From Anomaloglossus baeobatrachus (taxonomy: Eukaryota > Chordata > Amphibia > Anura > Aromobatidae): a stretch of 64,000 nucleotides of DNA. How positions within the stretch are numbered: position 1 is the stretch's first letter; each line of letters opens with the position of its first letter. Positions 1 to 10,366 of this stretch are shown piece by piece. The notes below the pieces were generated by a model that saw only the letters and a program-made list of their open reading frames with translations, did no database searches and was not told the origin of the DNA. Where the stretch lies: contig NC_134357.1 in NCBI RefSeq assembly GCF_048569485.1, forward strand, positions 113,720,244 to 113,784,243, in the 5' to 3' direction. The position numbers and the translations under genes are program-made.

Positions 1-783
1 ATGGGGAACCATCGCTGCGCAATCTTCTATGACACCTGGGATTTCATGCCCACATTCTGTTCACCATTTGTAGGGATTCACTCTCTATGTCAGTGCTTGA
101 GGTAGGCACAGGCACAAAGTTGATTGGTGCAAAATAAGAAGGTTTTTTATAGTGCTTTTAACGTTAAGCAAACAAACAGAAAAAACAGCCTCCTCTTGGC
201 ACAAAGAGAGAAAAAAAAACAAAGAGTCCATAGGTCAGATATAGATTCATAGAACAAGGTCACCCATGCAGATACATGTCCAGCAGATAAGTATCCATCA
301 TATGAATGTCCAGATCTCACGTCAGGATCACCAGTGTCAGGGTTTCTCTCAACTGTAGTTCAGGCTCCACACCAAGGGCCAATATGCTCTACTTTTGCTG
401 GTTTCTTCCCAGCTCCAAGACCGCTTAGACTTTGAACCAATTATCCAACATTAAACTCACTTTTTTTCCTTTGGTCAGTAGTAGACTAATCCAGCTCCCA
501 AGATGATGCAGACTCCACTCAGATGGACTGTCTCAGCTGCCACAGGCAGCTACCCCTCAGAGACTCACTCTTCCTGAGACTACATTGGGGATAGACTTTC
601 TGTCCTGGCTTCCACCTGCAGCTTAAACGCCCCTCCCACCATGACAGAGGGAGGACTCTCTCTCTTTTTGAGTTACGCCCCCAGAGTGAACAAATGTCTG
701 GGTCTATACAAAATATTTCAGGTATATTTCCAATCAATGCATACAGGGAAGGATGTACCCCTCCCCTTCCCAGCTATTCTACA
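1..783 (-). repeat. Possible LTR-like sequence, cut by window edge
   Basis: This stretch holds no convincing gene. Read on the minus strand it opens with TGTAGAATAGCTGGG at about 783 and is moderately GC-rich without a coherent coding frame, as LTRs often are. The other end lies outside the window, so neither a terminal CA nor a target-site duplication can be checked. A foldback element inserted exactly at its right edge. It could equally be ordinary non-coding DNA. Confidence 0.25.
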
Positions 784-1033
784 TGAGGTAAAACTGTGGA
801 GACAAAAAGCGCAATAGGGTCTTACCCGGTATATATCCGAGGAAAATAAAAGGAATGCATTCACCTCAAGGAGTTGTGACAGTTACAACTCCTATGAAAG
901 CTTATGTTGTTGGGATGAAATCTGCTGCAGACCCCGTGGTTGATAACAGCGAACAATAAAGAGGGGGTTTATGCCGCGCTGTTCATCAGGAAGGAGGATA
1001 GAGAGAGGATCAATGTTCCTTTATTGAAGCTTG

Positions 1034-1074
1034 TGTCTACGTGTTTCAGTAGCTCTGCTCCCTTCATCAGGACA
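1034..1074 (-). ncRNA. Hammerhead ribozyme motif, minus strand
   Basis: The left arm of the same foldback element encodes the mirror-image motif on the minus strand. The core CTGATGA reads from 1070 down to 1064, GAAA from 1047 to 1044, and cleavage trinucleotide GTA from 1040 to 1038, with GACA (1037-1034) able to pair with TGTC (1074-1071). Stem III reads ACACGT, one step from the palindromic ACGCGT of the other arm, so dimer pairing would be weaker. The two motifs face away from each other around the centre at ~1093. Confidence 0.55.
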
Positions 1075-1110
1075 TACAGCACAAAAACAACATATTGTTT
1101 TTGTGCTCTA

Positions 1111-1151
1111 TGTCCTGATGAAGGGAGCAGAGCTCCTGAAACGCGTAGACA
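1111..1151 (+). ncRNA. Hammerhead ribozyme motif, plus strand
   Basis: All conserved core parts are present in order. Stem I is TGTC (1111-1114) with GACA (1148-1151). The core is CTGATGA (1115-1121). Stem II spans 1122-1137: AG pairs with CT, then a bulged G, then GAGC pairs with GCTC around an AGA loop. GAAA is at 1138-1141, and the predicted cleavage is after GTA at 1147. Stem III is the self-complementary ACGCGT (1141-1146), too short to fold alone but able to pair between two molecules, as described for dimeric hammerheads of Penelope-like elements. The closing pair of stem II is A-U and not the usual G-C, which may lower activity. Self-cleavage is not shown by sequence alone. Confidence 0.65.
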
Positions 1152-1307
1152 CAAGCTACAGTAAAGGAACAATGATCATCTCTCTGTCCTCCTTCCTGAT
1201 GAACAGCGCGGCATAAACCCCTTCTCTATTGTTCTCTGTTATCAGCTATTCTACATAGGCTTCAACCCTTACCATACTGGCTTCAGTACGCCATATATAC
1301 AGAAGTG

Positions 1308-1409
1308 TATTATATAGAATGACTTCTATTTTATGAAATGGGTGCTCTGGTAGGGTCCAAATCCATATCCAAAATTAAGATAGACCAGGCACTGGTCTAT
1401 CTTAATTTT
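1308..1409. mobile_element. 102-bp insertion with 15-bp direct repeats and terminal hairpin
   Basis: The direct repeat ATATATACAGAAGTG occurs at 1293-1307 and 1410-1424, flanking a 102-bp insert. The insert ends in a perfect 18-bp-arm hairpin (arms 1371-1388 and 1392-1409, loop GCA). A 15-bp duplication fits target-primed retrotransposition. No family can be named. It lies only ~50 bp beyond the foldback element. Confidence 0.45.
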
Positions 1410-1424
1410 ATATATACAGAAGTG

Positions 1425-2378
1425 AGCTTGATTTTTATTTAGATAAATGTAAACTTACCAATAATCTGGTACTGTTACTGCCTACAACTATCCTGGTTGT
1501 CAGGACTAATACACTATCATTATGAAAACTAGGAATGTGTACAGAATCTCATAATTAGATGACCTCCCTGCAGTTATTTCGGTGTGTTTAGCACATGGCT
1601 TAGAACATAGTTATGTGCAAAACTGAAAGGTGAGATAATAATAGGTGATAGAGGTTGAAAGAAACACAAACGTTTCACAAAGCAGAAGGAGCGGAAGCAA
1701 AATAATAAAACCTGACCTTCCCCAAGCGAGGTCTATGTGATGGTGTTTAGTCGCACGCACTTTGTACAAATCAAAATAATGGTTCTGGATCATCCAGGAG
1801 GAATCATTTTTTCCTGGAAACATCTGCTTGATTTTTACATTGCTACAACATTATGCAAAGCAACCACATTTCTCATATACATTATCAATTACATTTTCCT
1901 GATTACCGGTGCAAGAGCTGCATTATTAGACACAATTATCTGTAAATTGTATTACGGTATATGATAAAGAAAAGTATCATATTAAAAGCTTATTAAAAAG
2001 GTTAACCAAACCAAAAAATACAGGGGTCCAGTTAGCTATTCGTGGTTTGAAAAGTCATTTGCATGGATTTAAGCAAACCTTGGTTCTGGTAGGGAGGACA
2101 TGTCTCCCCAATGGGCGAGGAGCATCAGCAGAGCGCAGGGAAGTAATGACTATTGTAACACTAAATGTCGCTACATTAAACTTAATCTCCACAAGAAGAC
2201 TGCTGGGAGTAGGGAAATATCGTCATTCACAACTATAGTTTTATCAAGGAAATCAATATTTACATTGTAGAGTTTGTATTTGTCCTTCAAAGGCTCAAAT
2301 AATTTTGTTATGAATCTACAAATCTCAGTTGTACAGCTAGATGATGACTGTGCGGATTGTACAACCCCTCCATACACA
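1425..2378. other. AT-rich non-coding stretch, nothing recognised
   Basis: No open frame here looks coding, and I recognise no repeat family or RNA gene. It reads as old intergenic or intronic DNA between mobile elements. Confidence 0.4.
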
Positions 2379-2640
2379 TTAAGCCAGCTTTACACCTTAC
2401 AATTAGGGATGCGATCTCGTATGCGATGTGACACGCCCAGGTTGCATATGCGATTGAATGAGATTGCACGTAGGTCGTTCATTTGCTGTCACACGTGCGT
2501 TAGTAGTCTATGTTAAATTGATCAATTTTGTGTGCGATCCTTTAGATCATGTGGTCTGTGACGTATGCATCGGGCACCCTTTTTTTTTATTTATTGACTT
2601 GACAAGCGTGTGTAATGTGTAGGGATGCGTTTTTACTATG

Positions 2641-2852
2641 TCATCTGCCATTCAGCTCTGCTACATGGCCGCTAACAGCAGACACAGACAGCCATGTAGC
2701 AGCGGTGAATGGCAGATGACAGCAGACACAGACAGAGCCGCACTGTCAGAATGAACTCGGGTGAACTTCACCCGACTTCATTGTCATGCTGCGGCTCTGT
2801 CTGTGTCGCGCCCTGATTAGCGGTCACCAGTGAAGGACTCACCGGTGACCGC
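2641..2852. repeat. Three consecutive hairpins
   Basis: Three separate inverted repeats follow one another: arms 2641-2669 with 2691-2719, arms ~2724-2741 with ~2790-2807, and arms ~2819-2829 with 2843-2852. They lie inside the large TWA element, just outside its palindrome. No coding or RNA-gene signature is visible. Confidence 0.6.
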
Positions 2853-2880
2853 TAAACTCCTGAGTAACTGAATTGAGCAG

Positions 2881-4740
2881 CCCTCTCTCATACTCACCGA
2901 TCCCCGATCCCCGGCGCTGCACGGCATTCACACTGCTCCGGCGGCTTTTACTGTTTTGAAAAAGCCGGCCGCCCATTAAACAATCTCGTATTCCCTGCTT
3001 ACCCCGCCCACCGGCGCCTATGATTGGTTACAGTGAGACACGCCCCCCACGCTGAGTGACAGGTGTCACACTGCACCCAATCACAGCAGCCGGTGGGCGT
3101 TTCTATACTGTGTAGTGAAATAAATAAATAAATAATTAAAAAAAACGGCGTGCGGTCCCCCCCAATTTTAAAACCAGCCAGATAAAGCCATACGGCTGAA
3201 GGCTGGTATTCTCAGGATGGGGAGCTCCACGTTATGGGGAGCCCCCCAGCCTAACAATATCAGCCAACAGCCGCCCAGAATTGCCGCATACATTATATGC
3301 GACAGTTCTGGGACAGTACCCGGCTCTTCCTGATTTGCCCTGGTGCGTTGGCAAATCGGGGTAATAAGGAGTTATTGGCAGCCCATAGCTGCCAATAAGT
3401 CCTAGATTAATCATGTCAGGCGTCTATGAGACACCTTCCATGATTAATCTGTAAATTACAGTAAATAAACACACACACCCGAAAAAAATCATTTATTAGG
3501 AATAAAAAACACAAACATATACCCTGGTTCACCACTTTAATCAGCCCCAAAAAGCCCTCCATGTCCGGCGTACTCCAGGATGCTCCAGCGTCGCTTCCAG
3601 CGCTGCTGCATGGAGGTGACCGGAGCTGCAGAAGACACCGCCGCTCCGGTCACCTCCACGCAGGTAATGAAGACAGCCGTGCGATCAGCTGAGCTGTCAC
3701 TGAGGTTACCCGCTGTCACTGGATCCAGCGGTGGATGCAGCGGTGGCCGCGGGTAACCTCAGTGACAGCTCAGCTGATCGCGCTACTCACCTCAGTTGCT
3801 GACTGGAGCTGACCGGAGCGGAGGTGAGTAGCGCGATCAGCTGAGCTGTCACTGAGGTTACCCGCGGCCACCGCTGCATCCACCGCTGGATCCAGTGACA
3901 GCGGGTAACCTCAGTGACAGATCAGCTGATCGCACGGCTGTCTTCATTACCTGCGTGGAGGTGACCGGAGCGGCGGTGTCTTCTGCAGCTCCGGTCACCT
4001 CCATGCAGCAGCGCTGGAAGCGACGCTGGAGCATCCTGGAGTACGCCGGACATGGAGGGCTTTTTGGGGCTGATTAAAGTGGTGAACCAGGGTATATGTT
4101 TGTGTTTTTTATTCCTAATAAATGATTTTTTTCGGGTGTGTGTGTTTATTTACTGTAATTTACAGATTAATCATGGAAGGTGTCTCATAGACGCCTGACA
4201 TGATTAATCTAGGACTTATTGGCAGCTATGGGCTGCCAATAACTCCTTATTACCCCGATTTGCCAACGCATCAGGGCAAATCGGGAAGAGCCGGGTACTG
4301 TCCCAGAACTGTCGCATATAATGTATGCGGCAATTCTGGGCGGCTGTTGGCTGATATTGTTAGGCTGGGGGGCTCCCCATAACGTGGAGCTCCCCATCCT
4401 GAGAATACCAGCCTTCAGCCGTATGGCTTTATCTGGCTGGTTTTAAAATTGGGGGGGACCGCACGCCGTTTTTTTTAATTATTTATTTATTTATTTCACT
4501 ACACAGTATAGACACGCCCACCGGCTGCTGTGATTGGGTGCAGTGTGACACCTGTCACTCAGCGTGGGGGGCGTGTCTCACTGTAACCATTCATAGGCGC
4601 CAGTGGGCGGGGTAAGCAGGGAATACGAGATTGTTTAATGGGCGGCCGGCTTTTTCAAAACAGTAAAAGCCGCCGGAGCAGTGTGAATGCCGTGCAGAGC
4701 CGCGCCGGGGATCGGGGATCGGTGAGTATATGAGAGAGGG
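2881..4740. repeat. 1.86-kb near-perfect palindrome
   Basis: The left arm (2881-3793) is the reverse complement of the right arm (3821-4740) over more than 900 bp, with only a few mismatches and small indels by eye, around a ~27-bp spacer. Smaller inverted repeats nest inside each arm, for example GCTCAGCTGATCGC and its complement. The arm sequence (the part with CAGATAAAGCCATACGGCTG and its neighbours) is related to a single-copy version at about 49370-50000, so this is a repeat family that has been doubled head to head. High arm identity means recent formation, gene conversion between arms, or an assembly error. Confidence 0.8.
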
Positions 4741-5154
4741 GGTAAGAGGGATAGACTGACATGGACAGAGAGAGAGGGACAGAGATAGTGACGGACTGAC
4801 AGAGATTAGTGCATGACAGACATTGTGAGGCGCTTCAGAACGCAGCTTTTCAGCTCCGCTCTGAAACAGACCTTTTTTAAGCTGCGGTGCAGAGCGCACA
4901 CCTGCGCATATAGCATCAGACACCGAAATCGTATGAGGGATGTCACACGTTACAATTGACTAGTTTCGTACTACCAAACGTCCAATGTATGAGGAATAAA
5001 CGATGTGTATGCGATCACCGTATTTTCGTTCAATATCGATCGCATGTAGGTTTCACACGCAAACACGTCACGAACGATGCCGGATGTGCGTCACTTACAA
5101 CTTGACCCCGACGACAGATTGAAAGATTTATTGAAGTGTGTAAAGCAGGCTTTA

Positions 5155-5328
5155 GACTAATCTTGGCTCAACCCGCCAATATCAATGGGTTAGGCTGACG
5201 GTCTAGTGTGTATGGGGCACTAAAACATTGACAGGCTCCCTGTAGTGCACTGTCCCACTGATATCATTCGCTTCTAGGTGCCTGATTTATTACAAGGTAT
5301 ATACAGTGTTAGGGTGAACACTTTGAAA
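5155..5328. other. Short non-coding spacer
   Basis: This is sequence between two mobile elements, with nothing recognised in it. Confidence 0.4.
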
Positions 5329-5809
5329 TGTTCACTGGTTGCCTGCTCCTGACGTAATTGGTGTGGATCATGTGCATGCATGAAAGAATTGACACCAGAC
5401 ACACAGTCGGATGTGAACCTCTCCTTGAACAGAGTATGGCATAGTTCCAAGAGAGCTTTATTTCAACAGAGCATTGACTTATATAAACTAGGAAAAGAGG
5501 CGTGATCAGACGTACAGTGGGCATGCTCAGATGTGTCCATTGGTCAGTGGGTTGGTCAATGGGTTAGTCCATGGGCTGATCCTTGGGGCAGTCAGTGGGT
5601 TGGTCAATGAGGTCATCAGTGGGTTGATCCTCTAGGTTGACCAGTGGGTCTTTTCCTTGTATGGTGATCTTCTTACATCTGGGCATTCCTTGCACACTAG
5701 GGCAGGTTGTGGAGAACAGGAAATGGCAGCCATCGTAAATGTGTGTCACACAATGATATATCTGAACTGACATGTAAGGAGAATTTATTTCATTGGACAT
5801 TTTCCTACA
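5329..5809 (-). mobile_element. Solo LTR of a retrovirus-like element
   Basis: Read on the minus strand it opens TGTAGGAAAATG and closes CAGTGAACA, about 481 bp. It has the usual LTR signals in order: a TATA-type box (TATATAAG, near 5484), then AATAAAGCTCTC (a polyadenylation signal, near 5460). The layout resembles class I endogenous retrovirus LTRs. No internal region is next to it, so it is a solo fossil. I could not find a convincing target-site duplication, so the exact ends are uncertain by a few bases. Confidence 0.6.
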
Positions 5810-5892
5810 ATCCCCTATGTCTCAAGGTTAATTAAGTATTTGATCCAATGGCCCTCCTCAACAACAGTATGATAACCCCACTGGCGTTAAAG

Positions 5893-6304
5893 TTAGAGAT
5901 GAGCAGGTCGTTGGAAGTTTGGTTCAGCGGATGCAGCCGAACTTTAGATAAGGTTCGGTTTAGGACCCGCACTTGACCTGCACCCCATTGAAAATCACTA
6001 ATTGGGCAGTTTGGGTCTCCACCCACATGCAACCAGCCATAAAGAAGTCCCTTCCAGGGGAGGTTGGGTAGGGTTTTTCAATTATTTATTTATTTTTTTG
6101 GTGCATACATTCGATCCGGCTGTTGTTGCCCCAAGTGTGAGCAGATCAAACACTGCAAGCGGCTCGTACTGGGCTGAGCGCCGAGCATACCGAGCACAAC
6201 GATCATCATGCGAGTGGTTTGCATACATAAAGCATCCAAGCTGCGAATTCGAACTCTGTTTTTTTAAATACAAACACCGAACCTCGGGTTTGCCGATCTT
6301 TAGT
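5893..6304. mobile_element. Short non-autonomous element, TTAGAGATGAGC family
   Basis: The left end TTAGAGATGAGC and the right complement CTAAAGATCGGC form degenerate inverted ends of a ~410-bp element. Openings of this type are very common in anuran genomes. Related ends occur at about 29414, 48983 and 56156. It has no coding capacity. Confidence 0.55.
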
Positions 6305-7390
6305 TGAGGTGATCTATTTTGACAAAGCATTGGTGTGTTTAATAAAATGCAAATTTTACAAAGTCTCTTTGTGTTGTTTTTTTCTCAAATGTGAGTTTAC
6401 TGGTCTTTTAAATATCATGAAATTGAGCAATTATAGAGAAACTTCACATTAATGTTATATTTTTGCTTTGAACTAATGGTGATAGTAATAATGTCTGACA
6501 CCTAAATGACAAGCAAGTACCTTCCCACTCATTGCAGACGCTGATGGCCTGCCGTAGGTGTGATTATGGTGAAACATGATGATTTCTTTACAGAAATAAT
6601 ACATTAATTATGGACTTATGTCAGTGGTAACTGTATTAAGCGTCAATTTGTGGGTAATGAAGTCATAAGCTTCTACGATGGTTAAAGCATGGCAGAAAAT
6701 CCATATATGCATATAATGTAGCTTGTCATTTTCTAAACAGGACGGAATGTGCCAGTACAGTAACTATCAGCAATGGATTTGGGTCCAAACACACAGTGTA
6801 AGACCAATAACGTAAATTGATATTTAGGCTGAAAAATTGTAGAAATCTAAGTAGATGTTTTCAGTTACATTAAAGTCGACTTGTAACTTATAATATGCTT
6901 TTAATTCTTTGTTTAATTAAGAGTAATGGAACAGATTGCAAAAGTGTTCATGGAAAACATATGGTAAAACATTGCTAACGCGAACGGAGGCTAATTCCTA
7001 TAAATTGTTTTTATTCCTCGTACCTGTCTGCTATCGATATTTATTCCATAATACCCTTGAGCGCAACGTGTCTGCTGATTTATGCAGCCAAAATCCTCCA
7101 AGACCAAAATTTGCCAGAAGCATCTGGTCACTTAAAAAAATCACAGTGAATGGTACTGCTAACCTGCAGCCATGAGGCTAAGCACCATATGGAAGAATTG
7201 CTTGCTTCATTCAGAATGTAGATTGCATAACTGAAATGCATTGCCAGCTATTTGCTGAGCTCTATGCTCACATTGAAATTATTCATCATCTCTTGTGAAG
7301 TAGACGATTTATTTGGTAATCTTGATCTTCATTATCTTACATGCACCTGTCATTATTTTTCATTCAGTTGCAGGATGACAGTAAAAAGAA
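6305..7390. other. AT-rich stretch without recognised repeats
   Basis: About 1.1 kb with no coding frame and no recognised element. The part from ~6900 to 7380 has ordinary mixed-complexity sequence. It could be intergenic or intronic, possibly with conserved non-coding sequence, which only alignment would show. Confidence 0.35.
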
Positions 7391-8165
7391 CAATGGGGCC
7401 AATTCACTAAGACTAACGTTGCACACGCCAGTCTTAATGAAAGGGTGTAGAAGAGTAAGATGTGCCACTTAATGAATTAGGCACCTCTTCTGTGCTCCTC
7501 CGGTAGAGATGTACTTCAAAGGCTGAAGTACATTTCTGCCATAACTTATACCTATTTCGTAAAATAGCTTTTCATGGACTGGATGGGCGAGTGTCACAGG
7601 GATGTAGGGATGGAACAGAGGCTCCTAGGCTGAACCTAAGACTGGGGCCCCTATGCTATCCCTTTTCTCGAAGGTAGACTTGATGGTTTCCTGGTTCAAG
7701 CATCCAATGTGGCCCTGTCTCCTGTCCAAGCCCTGATACTACTTCCCCCCACCCAGGGAGTGAGCCAAAAACCCAGTCACCAAATCCCCACAAACAATCA
7801 CAGACAAGGGTAAACAAAAACTCGTGCATACTTCACTCAAACACAAAGGAGGGACAGTATGTGCACTGGGGAGTAATGCAAAGAGGTTGGAAATAACTAC
7901 ACAACTGGTGGACTCACACACCACGGTGAAACTGCAAATTGATGAGCACCATTCAACTGGATAACAACAGGAACCAGGAAGCAAAAAGCTATATCTGGAA
8001 AACAGCCTCAGAATTTGGCAAAGCTTGATGGGACTGGAGTTAATAATCCAAAAATTGCTTCATTTTTGTACAACTGCTGAGTGCGCAAACATTTTTTGAC
8101 TGTTTAAATTTTGTGCCTTTTTAACAATTCTGGCATTATTGAGCTAATGAATCAGGCTATTTTTT
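7391..8165. repeat. Degenerate element (CCAATTCACTAAGAC type) with an LTR-like insert
   Basis: The left part (7397-7590) contains GCCAGTCTTAATGA, shared with ~35775, so it is a dispersed repeat. From about 7591 (TGTCACAGGGATG) to about 8035 the sequence resembles the solo LTR at 45578-46199 in its opening and in its A-rich middle, and I take it as a degraded relative. The right boundary is not clear. The tail 8036-8165 returns to AT-rich repeat sequence. Confidence 0.4.
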
Positions 8166-9202
8166 TTGCTGTATCCTAAGTTATGTTAAGTTGTGCTGCC
8201 ATGTGAACCGATTAGCTAAACGGAACAATACCAAACATGTGTAGTCATAATAGGACTTGTCATCCCTATTACAGTGTTTCTCATTTCAATATTTCCATGG
8301 GTGTTTTTTCTATTCTCCACTTTTTCCCCGATTTGTACACTATGTCAGATGATGAAAAAAGCGACATAATGCCAACCTCCACAGTAACAGGACCTCCCTT
8401 TTGTTCCGCCATGGAAGGCAATATCCATAAAAGTAAAATATATTACAGCAGTAATAATGTCCCCTAATTGGCAACTACAGTAATTATGTCCCCCACTTGT
8501 CACCATAACCCAATAATGTATTTTTCTCATTTTGGCCCCCATATAATAATTGTGTCACCAATCCTGTCCCTTTATTTAATAATGTACTATGTGCTCCACA
8601 TTGACATCAGCGTGTGGCGCATACCAGTGATGTTCAATGGCTAGTGGTCATTTTAACATCACTTGTATGCGCCGCGCACTCAAGAGCGTATGATTGTCCC
8701 AAGGTCATTCTAATGACTGTTGTTACTGGTGTGCCCCCTCTTTATCCAGCATGGTGGGACCCGGGGAACGTCGGAGGATCGTCCGGTGTCATACCAATCC
8801 AGTCCAATGCATGAAACATATCTCATAGACCCACTAGAACTGCTGTATAGGCTTTACATTCTGGAAAATCTGCATGACTCCTTAAAGAGTAACATTTCTT
8901 ATTGCTTTATTACTATATGTAAAGACCCGAAATCTACAGCTCCTCTCCACCATTAACCTAATGACATGTAGTGATCCATCTTTGATATGTTTTTAGTTGT
9001 TCTCTGATATCTGTAAGGCAACTGCTTTTAAAAGTGTATCTTTCAATTCACAAAGCAATTTATAAATCATCGTGTTCATATATAAGGAATAGCACAATTG
9101 CTAGCTATTATATAACTTGTATATTACATTTTTTTCCTTCATTATTCCATTTACAGACTCCATGTCTAATATTCAGATGTTTCTGGACCAATAAGTGCAG
9201 AC
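8166..9202. other. Degenerate repeat DNA and a 24-bp-arm hairpin
   Basis: No gene. The segment 8330-8540 has loose tandem phrases (AATAATGTCCCC type) like the minisatellites elsewhere in the window. An imperfect inverted repeat has arms 8610-8633 and 8656-8679. The rest (8820-9200) is AT-rich and unrecognised. Confidence 0.35.
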
Positions 9203-9205
9203 TAA

Positions 9206-9750
9206 AGGCCGCTTTACACGCTGCGACATAGCTAGCATCGGCTAGCGATGTCGCGTGCGATAGCATCCGCCCCCATCGGTGGCACGATATGTGGTGATCG
9301 CTGCCGTAGCGAACATGATCACTACGGCAGCGTCACATGCACATACCTGTGCAGCAACGTCCCTGTGATCGGCAAACCGCCTCCTTTCTACAGCGACGTC
9401 ACAGCAGCGTCACTGAACCGCCGCCCAATAGAAGCGGAGGGGTGGAGATGAGTGGTCGGAACATGCCGCCCACCTCCTTCCTTCCTCCTTTTCTGGTGGA
9501 TGCAGGTAAGGAGATGTTTGCGATGTGTGCTGCCGCAGGAACGACAAACAACATCGTTACTGCAGCAGCAACGTTAATTGGCAATAGGAGGGCATGTCAC
9601 TGATGAGCGATTTTGAACGTTTTTGCGACAATTCAAAATCGCTCGTAGGTGTCACACGCAACAACATCACTAAAGAGGCCGGATGTGCGTCACAAATTCC
9701 GTGACCCCAACGAGATTGCTTTAGCGATATCGTGGCGTGTAAAGCCACCC
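9206..9750. mobile_element. MITE, TWA-flanked, CGGATGTGCGTCAC family
   Basis: A 545-bp element with inverted ends (left AGGCCGCTTTACACG, right complement GGGTGGCTTTACACG) sits between TAA at 9203-9205 and TAA at 9751-9753. The interior has several short inverted repeats (GATCGCTGCCGTAGCGAAC and its partner). It shares phrases such as GCGGAGGGGTGGAGATGAG with 57040-57613. The TAA duplication suggests PIF/Harbinger mobilisation; no transposase is encoded. Confidence 0.7.
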
Positions 9751-9753
9751 TAA

Positions 9754-10131
9754 CTCCCTGATATAGCACATAGAGACAAGCGGTATTCCTCCTCTCCTGT
9801 CTCTATGTAGCATATGTTCAGAAGCAGCATGGAGGACATCATACAGCTAGTACTGAGCAGTGTAACTGTGAATACAGCTATAGGGTGAAATAAATATTTA
9901 CTAGATTGCAGCTGTACAATATGTTTATGACATGGAAAAAAGATCCAGCAATCCCAATTCAAGATAAAATTAAAAAAAACATATTTATTGAAAGTCCTTT
10001 AAAAACATAGTGTACAAAAATTGAAAAAATGTGACAGATACAAATTGCATGGAGGATGGGTTTCAAACTCAATACATATTGGTTAAATGTATTGCCCATT
10101 GTAGCATTTTAAATATTATAAAGCAATGCCT
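9754..10131. other. Non-coding spacer
   Basis: This is AT-rich sequence with no recognised gene or element. Confidence 0.35.
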
Positions 10132-10307
10132 GTTGTCCCCACATTCATTATGTAGTAATGTCCCCCATCCTGTACTAATTATTGTTCCCCATCCTGGGCC
10201 CCTTCCAGATATATATGTCCACAATTCCGGACCCCTTCCAGATATATATGTCCCCCATCCTGTGCCTCTTCCTGGTATATATGTCCCTCATCCTGGTATA
10301 TATTGTG

Positions 10308-10366
<59 letters not shown>

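Larger units (their letters stand above)
785..1242 (+). mobile_element. Foldback retroelement carrying hammerhead motifs (Penelope-like, tentative), copy 1
   Basis: A 458-bp insertion is bounded by a perfect 14-bp direct repeat, CAGCTATTCTACAT, at 771-784 and 1243-1256. The first ~150 bp is single-copy and contains AAAAAGCGCAATAGGGTC. The rest is an inverted repeat, about 940-1242, centred near 1093. Each arm carries a hammerhead ribozyme core pointing outwards from the centre. A long variable target-site duplication plus hammerheads is known for Penelope-like retroelements and related non-autonomous elements; the family assignment is inference because no reverse transcriptase is present. A second copy of 460 bp lies at 42306-42765 and shares the single-copy head, so this is a family and not a chance palindrome. 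Confidence 0.7.
2382..5151. mobile_element. Large non-autonomous DNA transposon, TWA-flanked (PIF/Harbinger-like)
   Basis: The ends are short inverted repeats (left AGCCAGCTTTACAC, right complement AGCCTGCTTTACAC) with TTA on both outer sides (2379-2381, 5152-5154). A 3-bp TWA duplication is typical of PIF/Harbinger, so that is the tentative superfamily. The right ~130 bp (CGGATGTGCGTCACTTAC, TTGACCCCGACGA) matches the right ends of the elements at 9206-9750, 29777-30331 and 57040-57613, placing all four in one family. This member is five times longer because it carries a giant palindrome. It has no transposase. The short frames in it, including two near-identical 60-aa ones, come from the palindrome arms and are not genes. 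Confidence 0.65.

Noticed and set aside
3537-4382. Pairs of near-identical 60-codon frames on opposite strands
   Set aside because: They are mirror images made by the palindrome arms and show no coding signature.
4591-4923. 110-codon minus-strand frame beyond the palindrome
   Set aside because: It crosses the palindrome edge and a GAGAGA-rich stretch; low complexity, no domain.
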